A program made the translations under genes and the position numbers. 64,000 nucleotides of DNA from Kitasatospora sp. GP82 (lineage in GTDB: Bacteria; Actinomycetota; Actinomycetes; Streptomycetales; Streptomycetaceae): the NCBI RefSeq assembly GCF_029892105.1, contig NZ_JARZAJ010000035.1:1-64000 (forward strand). Direction: 5' to 3'. A model generated the notes under the pieces. It had not been told where the DNA came from. It saw nothing but the letters and a program-made list of their open reading frames with translations, and did no database searches. Positions 7,197-16,004 of this stretch are shown one piece after another; the first letter of the stretch is position 1, and each line of letters opens with the position of its first letter.

Positions 7197-9731
7197 GTGA
7201 GCCGGACCAGCGCAGTCGCCAGACGTCTACGAAGTCCCGAACTCGGGGCGTCCGGGCTGGCAGCAGCCCTCTCGATGGGCGCCTACTGCGTGGCGATGGC
7301 GGTCCACGGGACGTACCCGTTCGGCTCCCGCTCGCGTGCGGTGAACGACCTGGCCAACCAGTTCGTGCCGTACCACGCCCACCTGTGGGACCTCCAGCAC
7401 GGCAACACCACCGGTGACCTGGTCTTCAACTGGAACAGCGGCTACGGCGCGCCGTTCCTGGCGGACTTCTTCACCTACCTGATGAATCCGTTCTCCTGGC
7501 TGGTCGGGCTCTTCCCGCGCAGCGCGGTGAACTTCCCGGTCTTCCTGGTCACCCTGCTCAGCATCGGCCTGGGCGCCGCCGTCATGACGTACTTCCTGGG
7601 CCGCCTGCGTCCCGGCTCGCCGTGGCTGCGCTCGCTGCTCGGCGTCGGGTACGGGGTCTGCGCCTGGGTGCTCAACGACGGCTCCCCCGACCCGATGTGG
7701 ATGTGGGGTCTGGTCTCGCTGCCGCTGGTCGGCATCGCCTGCGACTGGTGCCTGCGCGAGCGCCGCTGGGTGCTCGGTACTTTCTTCGTGGCGATCGCCT
7801 GGGCGGGCAACTTCTACACCGGCGCGATGGCGACCATCGGCGCGGGTCTGGTGCTGCTGGTGCGGGTGGTACTGGCCGAGGAGCGGCCGCTGAAGGCCCG
7901 GCTGTGGGTGCTCGGCCGGGCCGCGAGCATGGTCGTGACCGGGGTCCTGCTGGCCGCGCCGATCATGTTCGTCAGCCTCAAGGCCAGCAAGTCCTCCCAG
8001 CCCGCGCCGCTGGCCAAGTACGACGGTGCGCCCGGTCTCACCGACTACCTGGCCCAGCTGCTGCCCGGCGGCCGCTCCGGCCTCACGATGCCGAACATCT
8101 TCATCGGCATGCTCGGCCTGCTCCTGGTCGCCTCGCTGCCCTTCAACCGGCGGGTGGCCGTCCGCGAGCGGGTGGCCTGGTACGTCCTGCTCGCCCTGGT
8201 CGCGGTCAGCTTCGTCTGGGAGCCGACCATCCTGCTCTGGCACGGCCTGGCCGTCCCCAACGGCAGCCCCTACCGGGCCGCCTTCATCCTCAGCGGTCTG
8301 CTGACGATGGCCGCCTGGGTCTCGCTCTCCCGCCGCCCCGACCTCTTCGCGCTGCTCGGCGGCACCGGTCTGGTCGCGCTGGTCGTCCTGGTCGGCCACG
8401 GCCGCAGCTCGGTCCACCCGACCACCTGGGTGCTGGTCGGCGCGGGCGGCTCGGTCACCTTCGCGGCGCTCTGGGCGCTGGAGCGGTGGCACGACAACCG
8501 CCGGGCCCGGCAGGCCGTCGGCGCGATCCTCGCCTGCAGTGTGTTCGCCGGAACGGCCATGGCGGCCCTCTCGGCCACGGTGATCCGCGACAGGCTCCCG
8601 TTCTTCACCCCCAAGACCACCATGAGCGCGTCGATCCTGGCCTCGTACGACGAGGTCCGCAAGGCCGACGACTGGCCCACCTCCCGCACCGACCCGGGCC
8701 CGCGCGAGACCGCCTCCAACGACCCGATGCTGATCGGCGGCGAGGGCGGCTCGTACTACAGCAGCTACATCCCCGCCACCACCGCCGAGCTGCTGCACGA
8801 CCTCGGCGCCGGCTGGTACATCCAGGGCCGGCACACCCTCAGCCCGGTGGACCCGGTCGGCCGGGCGCTGTTCGGCATCACCACCTACCTGGAGGGCAGC
8901 TCGGGGCGGAACGGCTTCACGGTCAAGAAGGCCGCCGCCGCACCGCTGGTCACCGTGCACCCGCCGATCAGGCCGGACGCCGGCTCGGTCTGGTCCCGCC
9001 AGGAGTCCCTGCTGGGCGCCAAGGTGTACGACGTCCCGCAGCTGACCCCGAGCACCGGGCCCAAGCCCACCCTGCACGGCACCAGCGGCTGGTCCGTCCC
9101 GGCCACGCCCACGGGCAGCCCCTGGACCACCTTCACCGGGAGCTGCACCCCCGGCAGCACCGCCTTCTTCTACGGACCCTGGTTCGGCGGCACCGTGATG
9201 GGCCTGGGCACCAAGTACGAGAGCGCCGGCCGCCAGCCGATGACCGCCATGCCGATCCGCGAGCTCGGCACCGTCGGCGCCGACGGCAAGGTCCAGGTGC
9301 AGCTGCGTGCCTCGGCCGCCGCGCAGGTCCCGGCCCAGCCGGTCGGCTGCCTCGACAAGGCCGCGTTCACCGAGGCGCTCGGCAAGCTCAAGGGCGCCAC
9401 CGAGGTCAGCTCGGGCGGGCACACCCTGACCGCCGAACTGCCCAAGGACTCGACCGGTACCGCACTGATCTCGGTGCCCGCCGTCACCGGCTGGCAGTGC
9501 TCGGTGGACGGCGGTGCGCAGCGCCCCGTGCAGTCCGTGCTGGGCATGATCGGAGTGCCGCTCGGCAAGGGCGCCTCGCGGATCTCCTGCACCTACAGCA
9601 CTCCCGGCCTGACCGCCGGACTGGCGGTCGGCGCGGTCGGTCTGGCCGTGCTGCTGGGAGTCGCCGTGACCACTAGGCTGCGGCGCAGGGCCGGTACGGA
9701 TGCGTCCTCAACGCCGGTACCATCTACATGA
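7197..9731 (+). CDS. YfhO-family polytopic membrane protein (GT-C glycosyltransferase type)
   Basis: An 844-residue integral membrane protein of the YfhO family. It has an early TM helix, a large outside loop beginning NDLANQFVPYHAHLWDL (the acidic loop 1 typical of GT-C enzymes), about a dozen TM segments to near residue 470, then an extracellular domain and a last TM helix (LAVGAVGLAVLLGVAV) before a basic tail. In Firmicutes, YfhO proteins transfer a sugar from an undecaprenyl-phosphate carrier to lipoteichoic acid, together with a GT2 enzyme and a GtrA-type protein. Exactly those two follow here. The GTG start at 7197 has TAGGAG upstream. The acceptor in this organism is unknown. Confidence 0.82.
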   Translation: MSRTSAVARRLRSPELGASGLAAALSMGAYCVAMAVHGTYPFGSRSRAVNDLANQFVPYHAHLWDLQHGNTTGDLVFNWNSGYGAPFLADFFTYLMNPFSWLVGLFPRSAVNFPVFLVTLLSIGLGAAVMTYFLGRLRPGSPWLRSLLGVGYGVCAWVLNDGSPDPMWMWGLVSLPLVGIACDWCLRERRWVLGTFFVAIAWAGNFYTGAMATIGAGLVLLVRVVLAEERPLKARLWVLGRAASMVVTGVLLAAPIMFVSLKASKSSQPAPLAKYDGAPGLTDYLAQLLPGGRSGLTMPNIFIGMLGLLLVASLPFNRRVAVRERVAWYVLLALVAVSFVWEPTILLWHGLAVPNGSPYRAAFILSGLLTMAAWVSLSRRPDLFALLGGTGLVALVVLVGHGRSSVHPTTWVLVGAGGSVTFAALWALERWHDNRRARQAVGAILACSVFAGTAMAALSATVIRDRLPFFTPKTTMSASILASYDEVRKADDWPTSRTDPGPRETASNDPMLIGGEGGSYYSSYIPATTAELLHDLGAGWYIQGRHTLSPVDPVGRALFGITTYLEGSSGRNGFTVKKAAAAPLVTVHPPIRPDAGSVWSRQESLLGAKVYDVPQLTPSTGPKPTLHGTSGWSVPATPTGSPWTTFTGSCTPGSTAFFYGPWFGGTVMGLGTKYESAGRQPMTAMPIRELGTVGADGKVQVQLRASAAAQVPAQPVGCLDKAAFTEALGKLKGATEVSSGGHTLTAELPKDSTGTALISVPAVTGWQCSVDGGAQRPVQSVLGMIGVPLGKGASRISCTYSTPGLTAGLAVGAVGLAVLLGVAVTTRLRRRAGTDASSTPVPST

Positions 9732-9794
9732 TTATCGGGACTTACGTGGTCGTGCGATCAGCCGCCGTGTGTGCCCACTACCGGAGGTGAGCTC

Positions 9795-10769
9795 GTGCGA
9801 CTGTCCATCGTGGTGCCCTGCTACAACGAAGAGGATGTGATCGACCTCTTCGACAAGTCGATCCGCGCCAGCTTGGACGAACTGCCCATCGACTACGAGC
9901 TCTGCTACGTGGACGACGGCAGCCGGGACCGCACGCTGGAACACCTGCGCAAGCTGGCGGCCGAGAGCCCGGCCAACACCCGGTACGTGTCCTTCAGCCG
10001 CAACTTCGGCAAGGAGGCCGGCATGCTCGCCGGCCTCCGCGAGGCCACCGGCGACGCCGTGGTGCTGATGGACGCCGATCTCCAGCACCCGCCGGAGCTG
10101 ATCGAGCAGATGCTGGAGCTCTACGACCGCGGCCACGACCAGGTGATCGCCCGCCGCACCCGCGAGGGCGACAAGCGCGTGCGCAGCGCCGTCAGCCGGC
10201 TCTACTACCGGCTGATAAACAAGTGGGTGGACGTCGAGATCAAGGACGGCGTCGGCGACTTCCGGCTGCTCTCCCGCAGGGCCGTGGACGCGCTGCTGTC
10301 GCTGCCGGAGTACAACCGCTTCTCCAAGGGCCTGTTCTCCTGGATCGGCTTCGACACCGTCACCTTCGACTACAAGAACGTGGCCCGCGAGGCCGGCGAG
10401 ACCAAGTGGCGGTTCGGCGCCCTGCTGAACTACGGCATGGACGGCCTGATCTCCTTCAACAACCGTCCGCTGCGGATCGCCATCTACCTCGGCCTCGTCC
10501 TGGTCGGCCTCGCCGCGCTCTACGCCGCCTGGATCACCGGCGTGGCCCTGGTGGACGGTATCGACTCGCCCGGTTACGTCACCCTGATCGTCGCCATCGT
10601 CGGCCTCGGCGGCCTGCAGATGGTGATGCTCGGACTGATCGGTGAGTACATCGGCCGGATCTACTACGAGACCAAGCGCCGGCCGCACTTCCTGGTCAAG
10701 GAGACCAACGCGCCGCGCGCCACCTTCCGGGCCGAGGGCTACCGGGGGGCCGCGGAGGACGAGCAGTGA
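9795..10769 (+). CDS. GT2 family polyprenyl-phosphate glycosyltransferase (CsbB/GtrB/DPM1-like)
   Basis: A 324-residue enzyme expected to load a sugar from a nucleotide donor onto undecaprenyl phosphate at the inner membrane face. It shows the GT2 start LSIVVPCYNEED, the acidic motif LMDADLQHPPEL, DFRLLSRRAVDALL, and KWRFGALLNYGMDGL before two C-terminal TM helices (about residues 230-295). The GTG at 9795 is preferred over the one at 9771 because GGAGGTGAG lies four bases before it. Its stop overlaps the gtrA-like start (GTGA), indicating coupled translation. Confidence 0.9.
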   Translation: MRLSIVVPCYNEEDVIDLFDKSIRASLDELPIDYELCYVDDGSRDRTLEHLRKLAAESPANTRYVSFSRNFGKEAGMLAGLREATGDAVVLMDADLQHPPELIEQMLELYDRGHDQVIARRTREGDKRVRSAVSRLYYRLINKWVDVEIKDGVGDFRLLSRRAVDALLSLPEYNRFSKGLFSWIGFDTVTFDYKNVAREAGETKWRFGALLNYGMDGLISFNNRPLRIAIYLGLVLVGLAALYAAWITGVALVDGIDSPGYVTLIVAIVGLGGLQMVMLGLIGEYIGRIYYETKRRPHFLVKETNAPRATFRAEGYRGAAEDEQ

Positions 10770-11239
10770 AGCCGCAGTTCTGGCAGCTCGTCAGGTTCGG
10801 TCTGGTCGGCGTCGCCAACACGGCGAGCTTCTACCTGATCTACCTGGCGCTGCATCCCTTCCTGCCGTACTTCGCGGCCTTCACCATCGCCTTCCTGCTC
10901 AGCATGGTCGGGTCGTTCTTCATGAACACCTACTTCACCTACCGGACCAGGCCGACCTGGAAGAAGTTCCTGCTCTTCCCGCTGCCCAACATCAGCAACT
11001 ACCTGGTGCAGAGCTTCGGGGTGGTCGCCCTGGTCCAGTGGCTGAAGCTGGACAGCAGGATCGCGCCACTGGTGGCTTCGGTGGTCGCGATCCCGATCAC
11101 CTTCGTGCTGTCGAAGATCATCCTGACCGGGCGGGCCGGCGAGCCCGCTCCGGCCCCGGCCCGGGCGGAGCGGTCCGGCTCAGCGGAGATCGACGAGCTG
11201 GCCCCGGTTCCCGTCCCGGTTGAAGTGGTGGACAAGTAG
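10766..11239 (+). CDS. GtrA-family membrane protein (putative polyprenyl-linked sugar flippase)
   Basis: A 157-residue protein with four TM helices. The N-terminus QLVRFGLVGVANTASFY and the segment FFMNTYFTYR are GtrA hallmarks. GtrA proteins are thought to flip undecaprenyl-phosphate-linked sugar to the outer face for the GT-C enzyme. The GTG start overlaps the previous stop by 4 nt and has GGAGGA upstream. The 3' end overlaps the convergent protease gene by 60 bp. Confidence 0.88.
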   Translation: MKPQFWQLVRFGLVGVANTASFYLIYLALHPFLPYFAAFTIAFLLSMVGSFFMNTYFTYRTRPTWKKFLLFPLPNISNYLVQSFGVVALVQWLKLDSRIAPLVASVVAIPITFVLSKIILTGRAGEPAPAPARAERSGSAEIDELAPVPVPVEVVDK

Positions 11240-14200
11240 CAGCCTGGCGGCGCCGCCTGCCGTGCGGCGCACGTCCAGCACCCCGCCCGGCTGCTCCTGG
11301 GCGATGATCGCGGCCGGGCCGCCGAGCCCGCCGCGCACGTCCAGGGCCGGGTGCAGGACGTCGATGGCCAGGGTCGGCCGTTCGCCCTCCATGCCGATCG
11401 AGGAGAGGGCGTCCAGCGCGCTGGGCAGCCCGCCGAGGGCGTGGTCCGTCCACAGCCCGTACCGGATCGTCGTGGCTCCCGGCCTGAGCCGTGGCAGGGC
11501 GGCCAGCCGGACGGGGAGGACGACCGTGTCACTGTCCAGCAGACCGGTGTCGCTCTCGCCCCAACGGGCGTTCAGCGGCTGGACGTCCAGCTCCTCCCCG
11601 GTCCTCGCGTCCAGGGTGCGGGCCACCAGGACATCGCTGCCGCGCATCCGGTCGGCGACCACGATCGCATCGGCCGTGCCGTCCCCGTCGGTGTCCAGCG
11701 CTGCCCTCAGGGCGAAGGTGCCCACCGGGGTGGCCGCCGGGGCCCAGAGGGTGGCGGCCAGGTAGAGGGTGCCGTGCTCCAGCGGGTCACCGCTGACGGC
11801 CGGGGCGTCACTGGCAGCGCCGCCGTACTTCAGGTCGGCGGCGCGATCGGCGGCACGGGTGACACAGGGCACCTCGTCCCGGTGGTCCTGACCGCCCTCG
11901 CTCGCCTTGGCGTCCTGGTGCAGGGCGTCCTCGGCACCGACCGGGCAGTCGGGCCAGCGAACACCCTCGCCGCCGAACGCGAAGGCGCTGACCGGGGCAC
12001 CGCCTTCGGTGGGCGCGCCGGTGCCGATCAGGGTGACCAGGGACCTGGACTGCGAGAGGCGCACCTGCGGCCCGGCGGACAGCTCGGAGGCCGGGCGCGG
12101 TGCGGCGAACAGCGGTACCCGCAGGGAGGGCTCCCTCGCATCGGCCGGTGTCAGCAGCAGTCGGCCGGAGAGCTCGCCGCGGTAGCTGCGGGCCCTGCCC
12201 GCCTGGACCAGGTCGATGGTCGGGTCCGGGGCGCGGCCGATCGACCCCGGGACACGCAGGCTGACGGTGACCCGGGCCGTCCCCGAGGCCGGGACGGTGA
12301 CCCGATCAGGTGTCAACTCGAAGCTCGCACCGGGGACTTCGGTGGACGACTGGTAACCGGTGGTGTAATCGAGCGGCTGCGCCGAGAAGTTGCGGATCTC
12401 CACCTCGCGGCCGAGCGCCGTCGGGCCGGTGACGGGCACCTCGCCGAAGGAGACGCCGACCGCACCGTCCAGTGCCCCCTCCCCTGCCGCGTAGGCCACG
12501 GCGGGCGTCCGCACGGCGCGGTCCACCGCCACCCGCCCGGCGCCGGTGCGCTCGGGCCCGTACACCGGGCCGGTGCGGCCGTCACCGAGCCAGGTGTCGC
12601 CCGCGGTGTTCATCAGGGCGGCCTTGACCTCGGCCGCCGTCCAGTCGGGGTGGGCCGAGCGGACCAGGGCGGCCAGTCCCGCGATGTGCGGGGTGGCCAT
12701 CGAGGTGCCGTCCTCGCGCAGACCGCCGCCGCCGCTGCCCGCCCTGGCCGACCAGATGGTCTCGCCGGGCGCGGCGATGTCCGGCTTCACCACACCGGGC
12801 AGGCCGATACCGCGCGAGGTGAACGACGCCAGGGTGTCGGTGCGCTGCGGCTGGTCCTGGGCGACCGCACCGTGCAACGGGTTTCCCCTGGTGGCCAGTT
12901 GGACCGCGACCCGGCCCGCTCGCGTGGCCTGGAGCAGCCGCTCTCCGTCCTCCTTCGCCAGGATCGCGACGGGGATCCTGTCGCTGCCGGCGAGTTCGCC
13001 CAGGTGGTCGCTGTCGGCGGCGAACAGCGCGCCGATCGCCCCGGCCGCAGCCGCGTTGTCCGCCCTGGGCCCGGAGCCGCAGGCCCGGTCCGGATCCTTG
13101 GTGCGCCAGGCGAGCACGGCGACCTTGCCCCGCAACCGCTGGGCATCGGCCGCACCGAAGGACGCACAGCCGTCCGACTGGTCTGCGGGCAGGGCGAGTT
13201 CGCCACTGACCTCCTGGCTGGACCAGCCGAGGTACTTGGCGCTCCAGTGCGCCGGGACCAGCCCGGCCAGCGCCTGCGGGGAGAGCACCCGGATACCGTC
13301 CGCGTCGGCGTGCGGATCGACCGAGGCTGCCACCGAGATCGCGCGCGGGGCGGTGCCCGGGCTGCCGCCGATGCCGTACACATCGCCCTCGTTCCCGGCG
13401 GCGGCGACCACCACCGTGCCGAGTTCGGCCAGGCGGTCGGCGGCGATGGCGTCGGCGTCGTCCGGGTTTCCGAAGCGGCTGCCGAGGGAGAGGTTGACCA
13501 CGTCCAGGCGGTCCGTCAGATCGCCGTCGCCGTCGGGGTCGGCGGCAAGGTCGAGGGCCTGGGTGAGCTGGTCGGTGGAGCCCTCGCAGCCGAAGACCCG
13601 GATCGCGAACAGCTTGGCACCGGGGGCCGCGCCGGGGGCGACCTTGAAGCCGGCCGGATCGAGGCCCGGGCGGTACGGGCCGGTGTAGGTCCGTCCCGCC
13701 GAGGTGACGCCGAGGCCCGCGACCGTACCGGCGACATGGGTGCCATGGCCGTTGGCGATGCAGTCGATCGGGTTGTCGTCGGGGTGCGGGACGGGCTGCG
13801 GGTGCTCGGAGGCGGGATCGGGGTCGTAGTCGTCGCCGACCAGGTCACGGCCGCCGACCACCTTGGCATTGGGGAAGAGCCCGGTGGGGGCGGGCTTCGC
13901 ACCGTCCACCGAGCGGAACGCCTGCTCGGTGCCGGGGCCGCCGAAGTCCGCGTGCGTGTAGTCGATCCCGGAGTCGATGATGCCGACCCGCACCCCCTCC
14001 CCGGTGTTGCCGGGCAGCGAGGCGGTGCCCGCCCAGACGGCCGGAGCGCCGATGAGCGGGACGGAGTAGCCGTTGGAGCGCTGCTTGAGCGCGATCGGGT
14101 GGACGGCCCGGACGCCCGGCAGGGCCCGCAGCGCGGGCAGTTGGGCCGGCGTGGCGGTCACGGCGATACCGGTGAGCAGGGTGTGCGTCCGGTACAGCTC

Positions 14201-14578
14201 CCGGGCGCCGGGGGCCGCCCGGTGGAGGGCGGTGCCCAGTTGGTCGAGTGACCGCTCGGCGCGGCGGCGCTGCCCCGCCCCGGCCTCGGCGGCCGCCCGG
14301 CGGACGGCGTCCGGCGAGCGGCTGGCCCGCCGCGCCTCGGTGGCGGCTCGCTGCCAGGCGCTGGCGGCGGGCTCGGTGTCGAGCTCGAGCAGGACGCGCT
14401 GCGGGGGCTCGGCCCGGCTGCCGAGCGGGCCGCGCTCGGCCGCCGCGCCGACCGGTGGCGGGGCGGCGAGAGCGGCGCAGCCCACCAGGACGGCGAGGGC
14501 CGCACCGAGTCTGGTCAGCCCGGCTCTCAGCGGGCCCCGGGCGGGCGGGTAGCGGCGGGAAGCTGGTTGGGTTCGCAC
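11180..14578 (-). CDS. Secreted subtilisin-like serine protease (S8) with PA-type insert
   Basis: The 1132-residue preproprotein has an Arg-rich N-terminus, a hydrophobic core (LGAALAVLVGCAALAA) and probable cleavage near residue 48. A prodomain follows (to about 180), then a peptidase S8 domain with Asp202 (GIIDSGIDYTHADF), His278 (NGHGTHVAG), oxyanion Asn396 (AAAGNEG) and Ser626 (GTSMATPHIAG). A protease-associated insert lies around residues 440-590. The C-terminal half is beta-rich and includes an Asp-rich segment (DTDGDGTADA). All catalytic residues are present, so an active extracellular protease is expected. The GTG start at 14578 is plausible. Its 3' end overlaps the convergent gtrA-like gene. 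Confidence 0.9.
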   Translation of the reverse strand: MRTQPASRRYPPARGPLRAGLTRLGAALAVLVGCAALAAPPPVGAAAERGPLGSRAEPPQRVLLELDTEPAASAWQRAATEARRASRSPDAVRRAAAEAGAGQRRRAERSLDQLGTALHRAAPGARELYRTHTLLTGIAVTATPAQLPALRALPGVRAVHPIALKQRSNGYSVPLIGAPAVWAGTASLPGNTGEGVRVGIIDSGIDYTHADFGGPGTEQAFRSVDGAKPAPTGLFPNAKVVGGRDLVGDDYDPDPASEHPQPVPHPDDNPIDCIANGHGTHVAGTVAGLGVTSAGRTYTGPYRPGLDPAGFKVAPGAAPGAKLFAIRVFGCEGSTDQLTQALDLAADPDGDGDLTDRLDVVNLSLGSRFGNPDDADAIAADRLAELGTVVVAAAGNEGDVYGIGGSPGTAPRAISVAASVDPHADADGIRVLSPQALAGLVPAHWSAKYLGWSSQEVSGELALPADQSDGCASFGAADAQRLRGKVAVLAWRTKDPDRACGSGPRADNAAAAGAIGALFAADSDHLGELAGSDRIPVAILAKEDGERLLQATRAGRVAVQLATRGNPLHGAVAQDQPQRTDTLASFTSRGIGLPGVVKPDIAAPGETIWSARAGSGGGGLREDGTSMATPHIAGLAALVRSAHPDWTAAEVKAALMNTAGDTWLGDGRTGPVYGPERTGAGRVAVDRAVRTPAVAYAAGEGALDGAVGVSFGEVPVTGPTALGREVEIRNFSAQPLDYTTGYQSSTEVPGASFELTPDRVTVPASGTARVTVSLRVPGSIGRAPDPTIDLVQAGRARSYRGELSGRLLLTPADAREPSLRVPLFAAPRPASELSAGPQVRLSQSRSLVTLIGTGAPTEGGAPVSAFAFGGEGVRWPDCPVGAEDALHQDAKASEGGQDHRDEVPCVTRAADRAADLKYGGAASDAPAVSGDPLEHGTLYLAATLWAPAATPVGTFALRAALDTDGDGTADAIVVADRMRGSDVLVARTLDARTGEELDVQPLNARWGESDTGLLDSDTVVLPVRLAALPRLRPGATTIRYGLWTDHALGGLPSALDALSSIGMEGERPTLAIDVLHPALDVRGGLGGPAAIIAQEQPGGVLDVRRTAGGAARLLLVHHFNRDGNRGQLVDLR

Positions 14579-14777
14579 AGATCCGTCTCCCCCGGCAGGG
14601 GTGGACAGATCTCGCTGCCGCCCGCGCCGTGCGGACGTCGATCACCCCTCCGGAGGACCCAAATTAGGATCATCGCGTTGGCAGGGGCGAGCAAACTCCT
14701 TCGTTCGGGCGAGGAGTGCACTCCTGTGAGTGACCAGCCGTCAGGCTTTCGGCTCAACGGCCGCGCCGGGCCCCGGC

Positions 14778-14933
14778 TCAGTCCTCGTGGCCGGTGACGC
14801 CGCCGTTGTCGCGCCGGTCGAGGGCACGCTGGAGCGCGACCCAGGCGTGCGGGTCGGGCTCCGCGCGGCGACGGCGGCGCGGGGTGCGGACGGGGGAGGT
14901 CGGGGTGGCGTGACGCTCTGCGGTGGGGGGCAT
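14778..14933 (-). CDS. Small basic protein of unknown function (51 aa)
   Basis: A short ORF runs from ATG 14933 to TGA 14778, with AAGGAG six bases before the start. The first half is Pro/Arg-rich (TPRRRRRAEPD) and the second half reads HAWVALQRALDRRDNGG, a likely amphipathic helix. A perfect dyad (14953-14973) lies 20 nt upstream. No domain is recognised. The good ribosome site and codon use support a real gene. Confidence 0.6.
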   Translation of the reverse strand: MPPTAERHATPTSPVRTPRRRRRAEPDPHAWVALQRALDRRDNGGVTGHED

Positions 14934-14952
14934 ACCGGGCTCCTTGGGGCAC

Positions 14953-14973
14953 GTGCACAGCAGGGCTGTGCAC
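14953..14973 (-). promoter_or_regulatory. Perfect dyad upstream of the 51-aa gene
   Basis: GTGCACAGC and GCTGTGCAC are separated by 3 nt. The dyad lies between the probable promoter and the ribosome site of the small gene, so it could be an operator or a 5'-UTR hairpin. Confidence 0.45.
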
Positions 14974-15169
14974 CACGGGGGTTCAGGAGGTGGGGTACGC
15001 CGGTCAGGGATCGCCTGCCGATGTGCGTACGGCGCACACGGGCCACGCCCCTGCTTGTCAGGGGTGGCTCACCGTATGGCCCTTTCACGGTACGACGCCG
15101 AAGGGGCGCTGTCTGCTCGAATAGTTGGATTTCCTAGTATCTGAGACGAGGTTCACCCGGGACGCGCAA

Positions 15170-15202
15170 AAGGGGCCGGGACCAGTGCGGTCCCGGCCCC
15201 TT
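15170..15202. terminator. Strong bidirectional terminator
   Basis: AAGGGGCCGGGACC (15170-15183) and GGTCCCGGCCCCTT (15189-15202) form a perfect 14-bp stem with a 5-nt loop. On the minus strand it is followed by further Ts. It lies 18 nt past the stop of the LURP-one-related gene. Confidence 0.85.
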
Positions 15203-15219
15203 GGGCAGCTGGCGGACGG

Positions 15220-15843
15220 TCAGTCGTCCAGCACCATGGCCTCGGCGCAGGCCGCGATGGTGAGGATCAGCGCGTCGTCCTGGCCGGGGACGATGGTGAC
15301 GCCGTAGTGCTCGCTCAGCAGCGACCACTTGCGGGCGATGTGCGCGACCTCCTGCTCGCCGTAGGTGATGGCGTACTGGTGGTCGGTGATGTTGCCGGTG
15401 ACGTGCAGCTCGGCGCCGTTCTCGAAGGTCACGGTGAACTTGTAGACCAGCGGTGAGAAGAGGGCCTTCTTGACGGTGGCGATCCGCTGCTCACCCCGCT
15501 GGATGTAGCGGATGTCGCGGAGCGTCATGATCTTCTCGGAGATCCGGTACAGCTCGTTGCCGTTCACGTCCTGGAGGGCGATGGCACCGCTGAAGCTGAA
15601 CATCTTCTCGTCGACCTGGAAGACGCGCTCGCCACCGCGCTTGATCCAGAAGTCGTGGGTGGGCGAGAAGAACTTCTCGTCGATCTCGTAGGTCACGCCG
15701 TTCTGCACCGGCTCGTGACCGTCCAGCAGACGCTGGCTCAGGCCCTGCAGGAAGTTGTCGTGCTGCTCCCCGTGGCCCTGCTGCTGCGCATTGCCGAGCA
15801 GCTGCTGCGCAACTCCGAGCAGGCTGCCGAAACCGTCACTCAT
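15220..15843 (-). CDS. LURP-one-related (LOR/YxjI-type) protein
   Basis: The 207-residue protein has a Gln-rich N-terminal helix (AQQLLGNAQQQGHGEQHDN) and a Tubby-like beta-barrel domain. Family-type segments are YEIDEKFFSPTHDFWI, RVFQVDEKMFSF, ALQDVNGNELYRISEK and a C-terminal WSLLSEHYGVTI. Such proteins are widespread and may bind lipids or act as scaffolds; no enzymatic role is established. The ATG at 15843 has AGGGGAA upstream. It is a single-gene unit closed by a strong terminator. Confidence 0.8.
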   Translation of the reverse strand: MSDGFGSLLGVAQQLLGNAQQQGHGEQHDNFLQGLSQRLLDGHEPVQNGVTYEIDEKFFSPTHDFWIKRGGERVFQVDEKMFSFSGAIALQDVNGNELYRISEKIMTLRDIRYIQRGEQRIATVKKALFSPLVYKFTVTFENGAELHVTGNITDHQYAITYGEQEVAHIARKWSLLSEHYGVTIVPGQDDALILTIAACAEAMVLDD

Positions 15844-15974
15844 GCGGGATTCCCCTTTTGGTCGTGCGATCGTTCGACATGACTGTAGAGGTCGCCGCCC
15901 AAGGACCGACAGCCCTCCCCGGGCTCTGTTGCACAATCAGCACAACAGGTGGGAGGGGCTGTCGGGAGGAACCC

Positions 15975-16004
15975 GCCGAGGCGGTGTCGGCCGAGGCGGT
16001 GTCA
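15975..16004. repeat. 15-bp tandem duplication at the 3' end of serA
   Basis: GCCGAGGCGGTGTC plus one base is repeated at 15975-15989 and 15990-16004, with a partial third copy (GCCGAGG) running into serA. The copy at the gene end supplies the stop codon; the outer copy carries CGA in its place on the minus strand. Confidence 0.7.
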
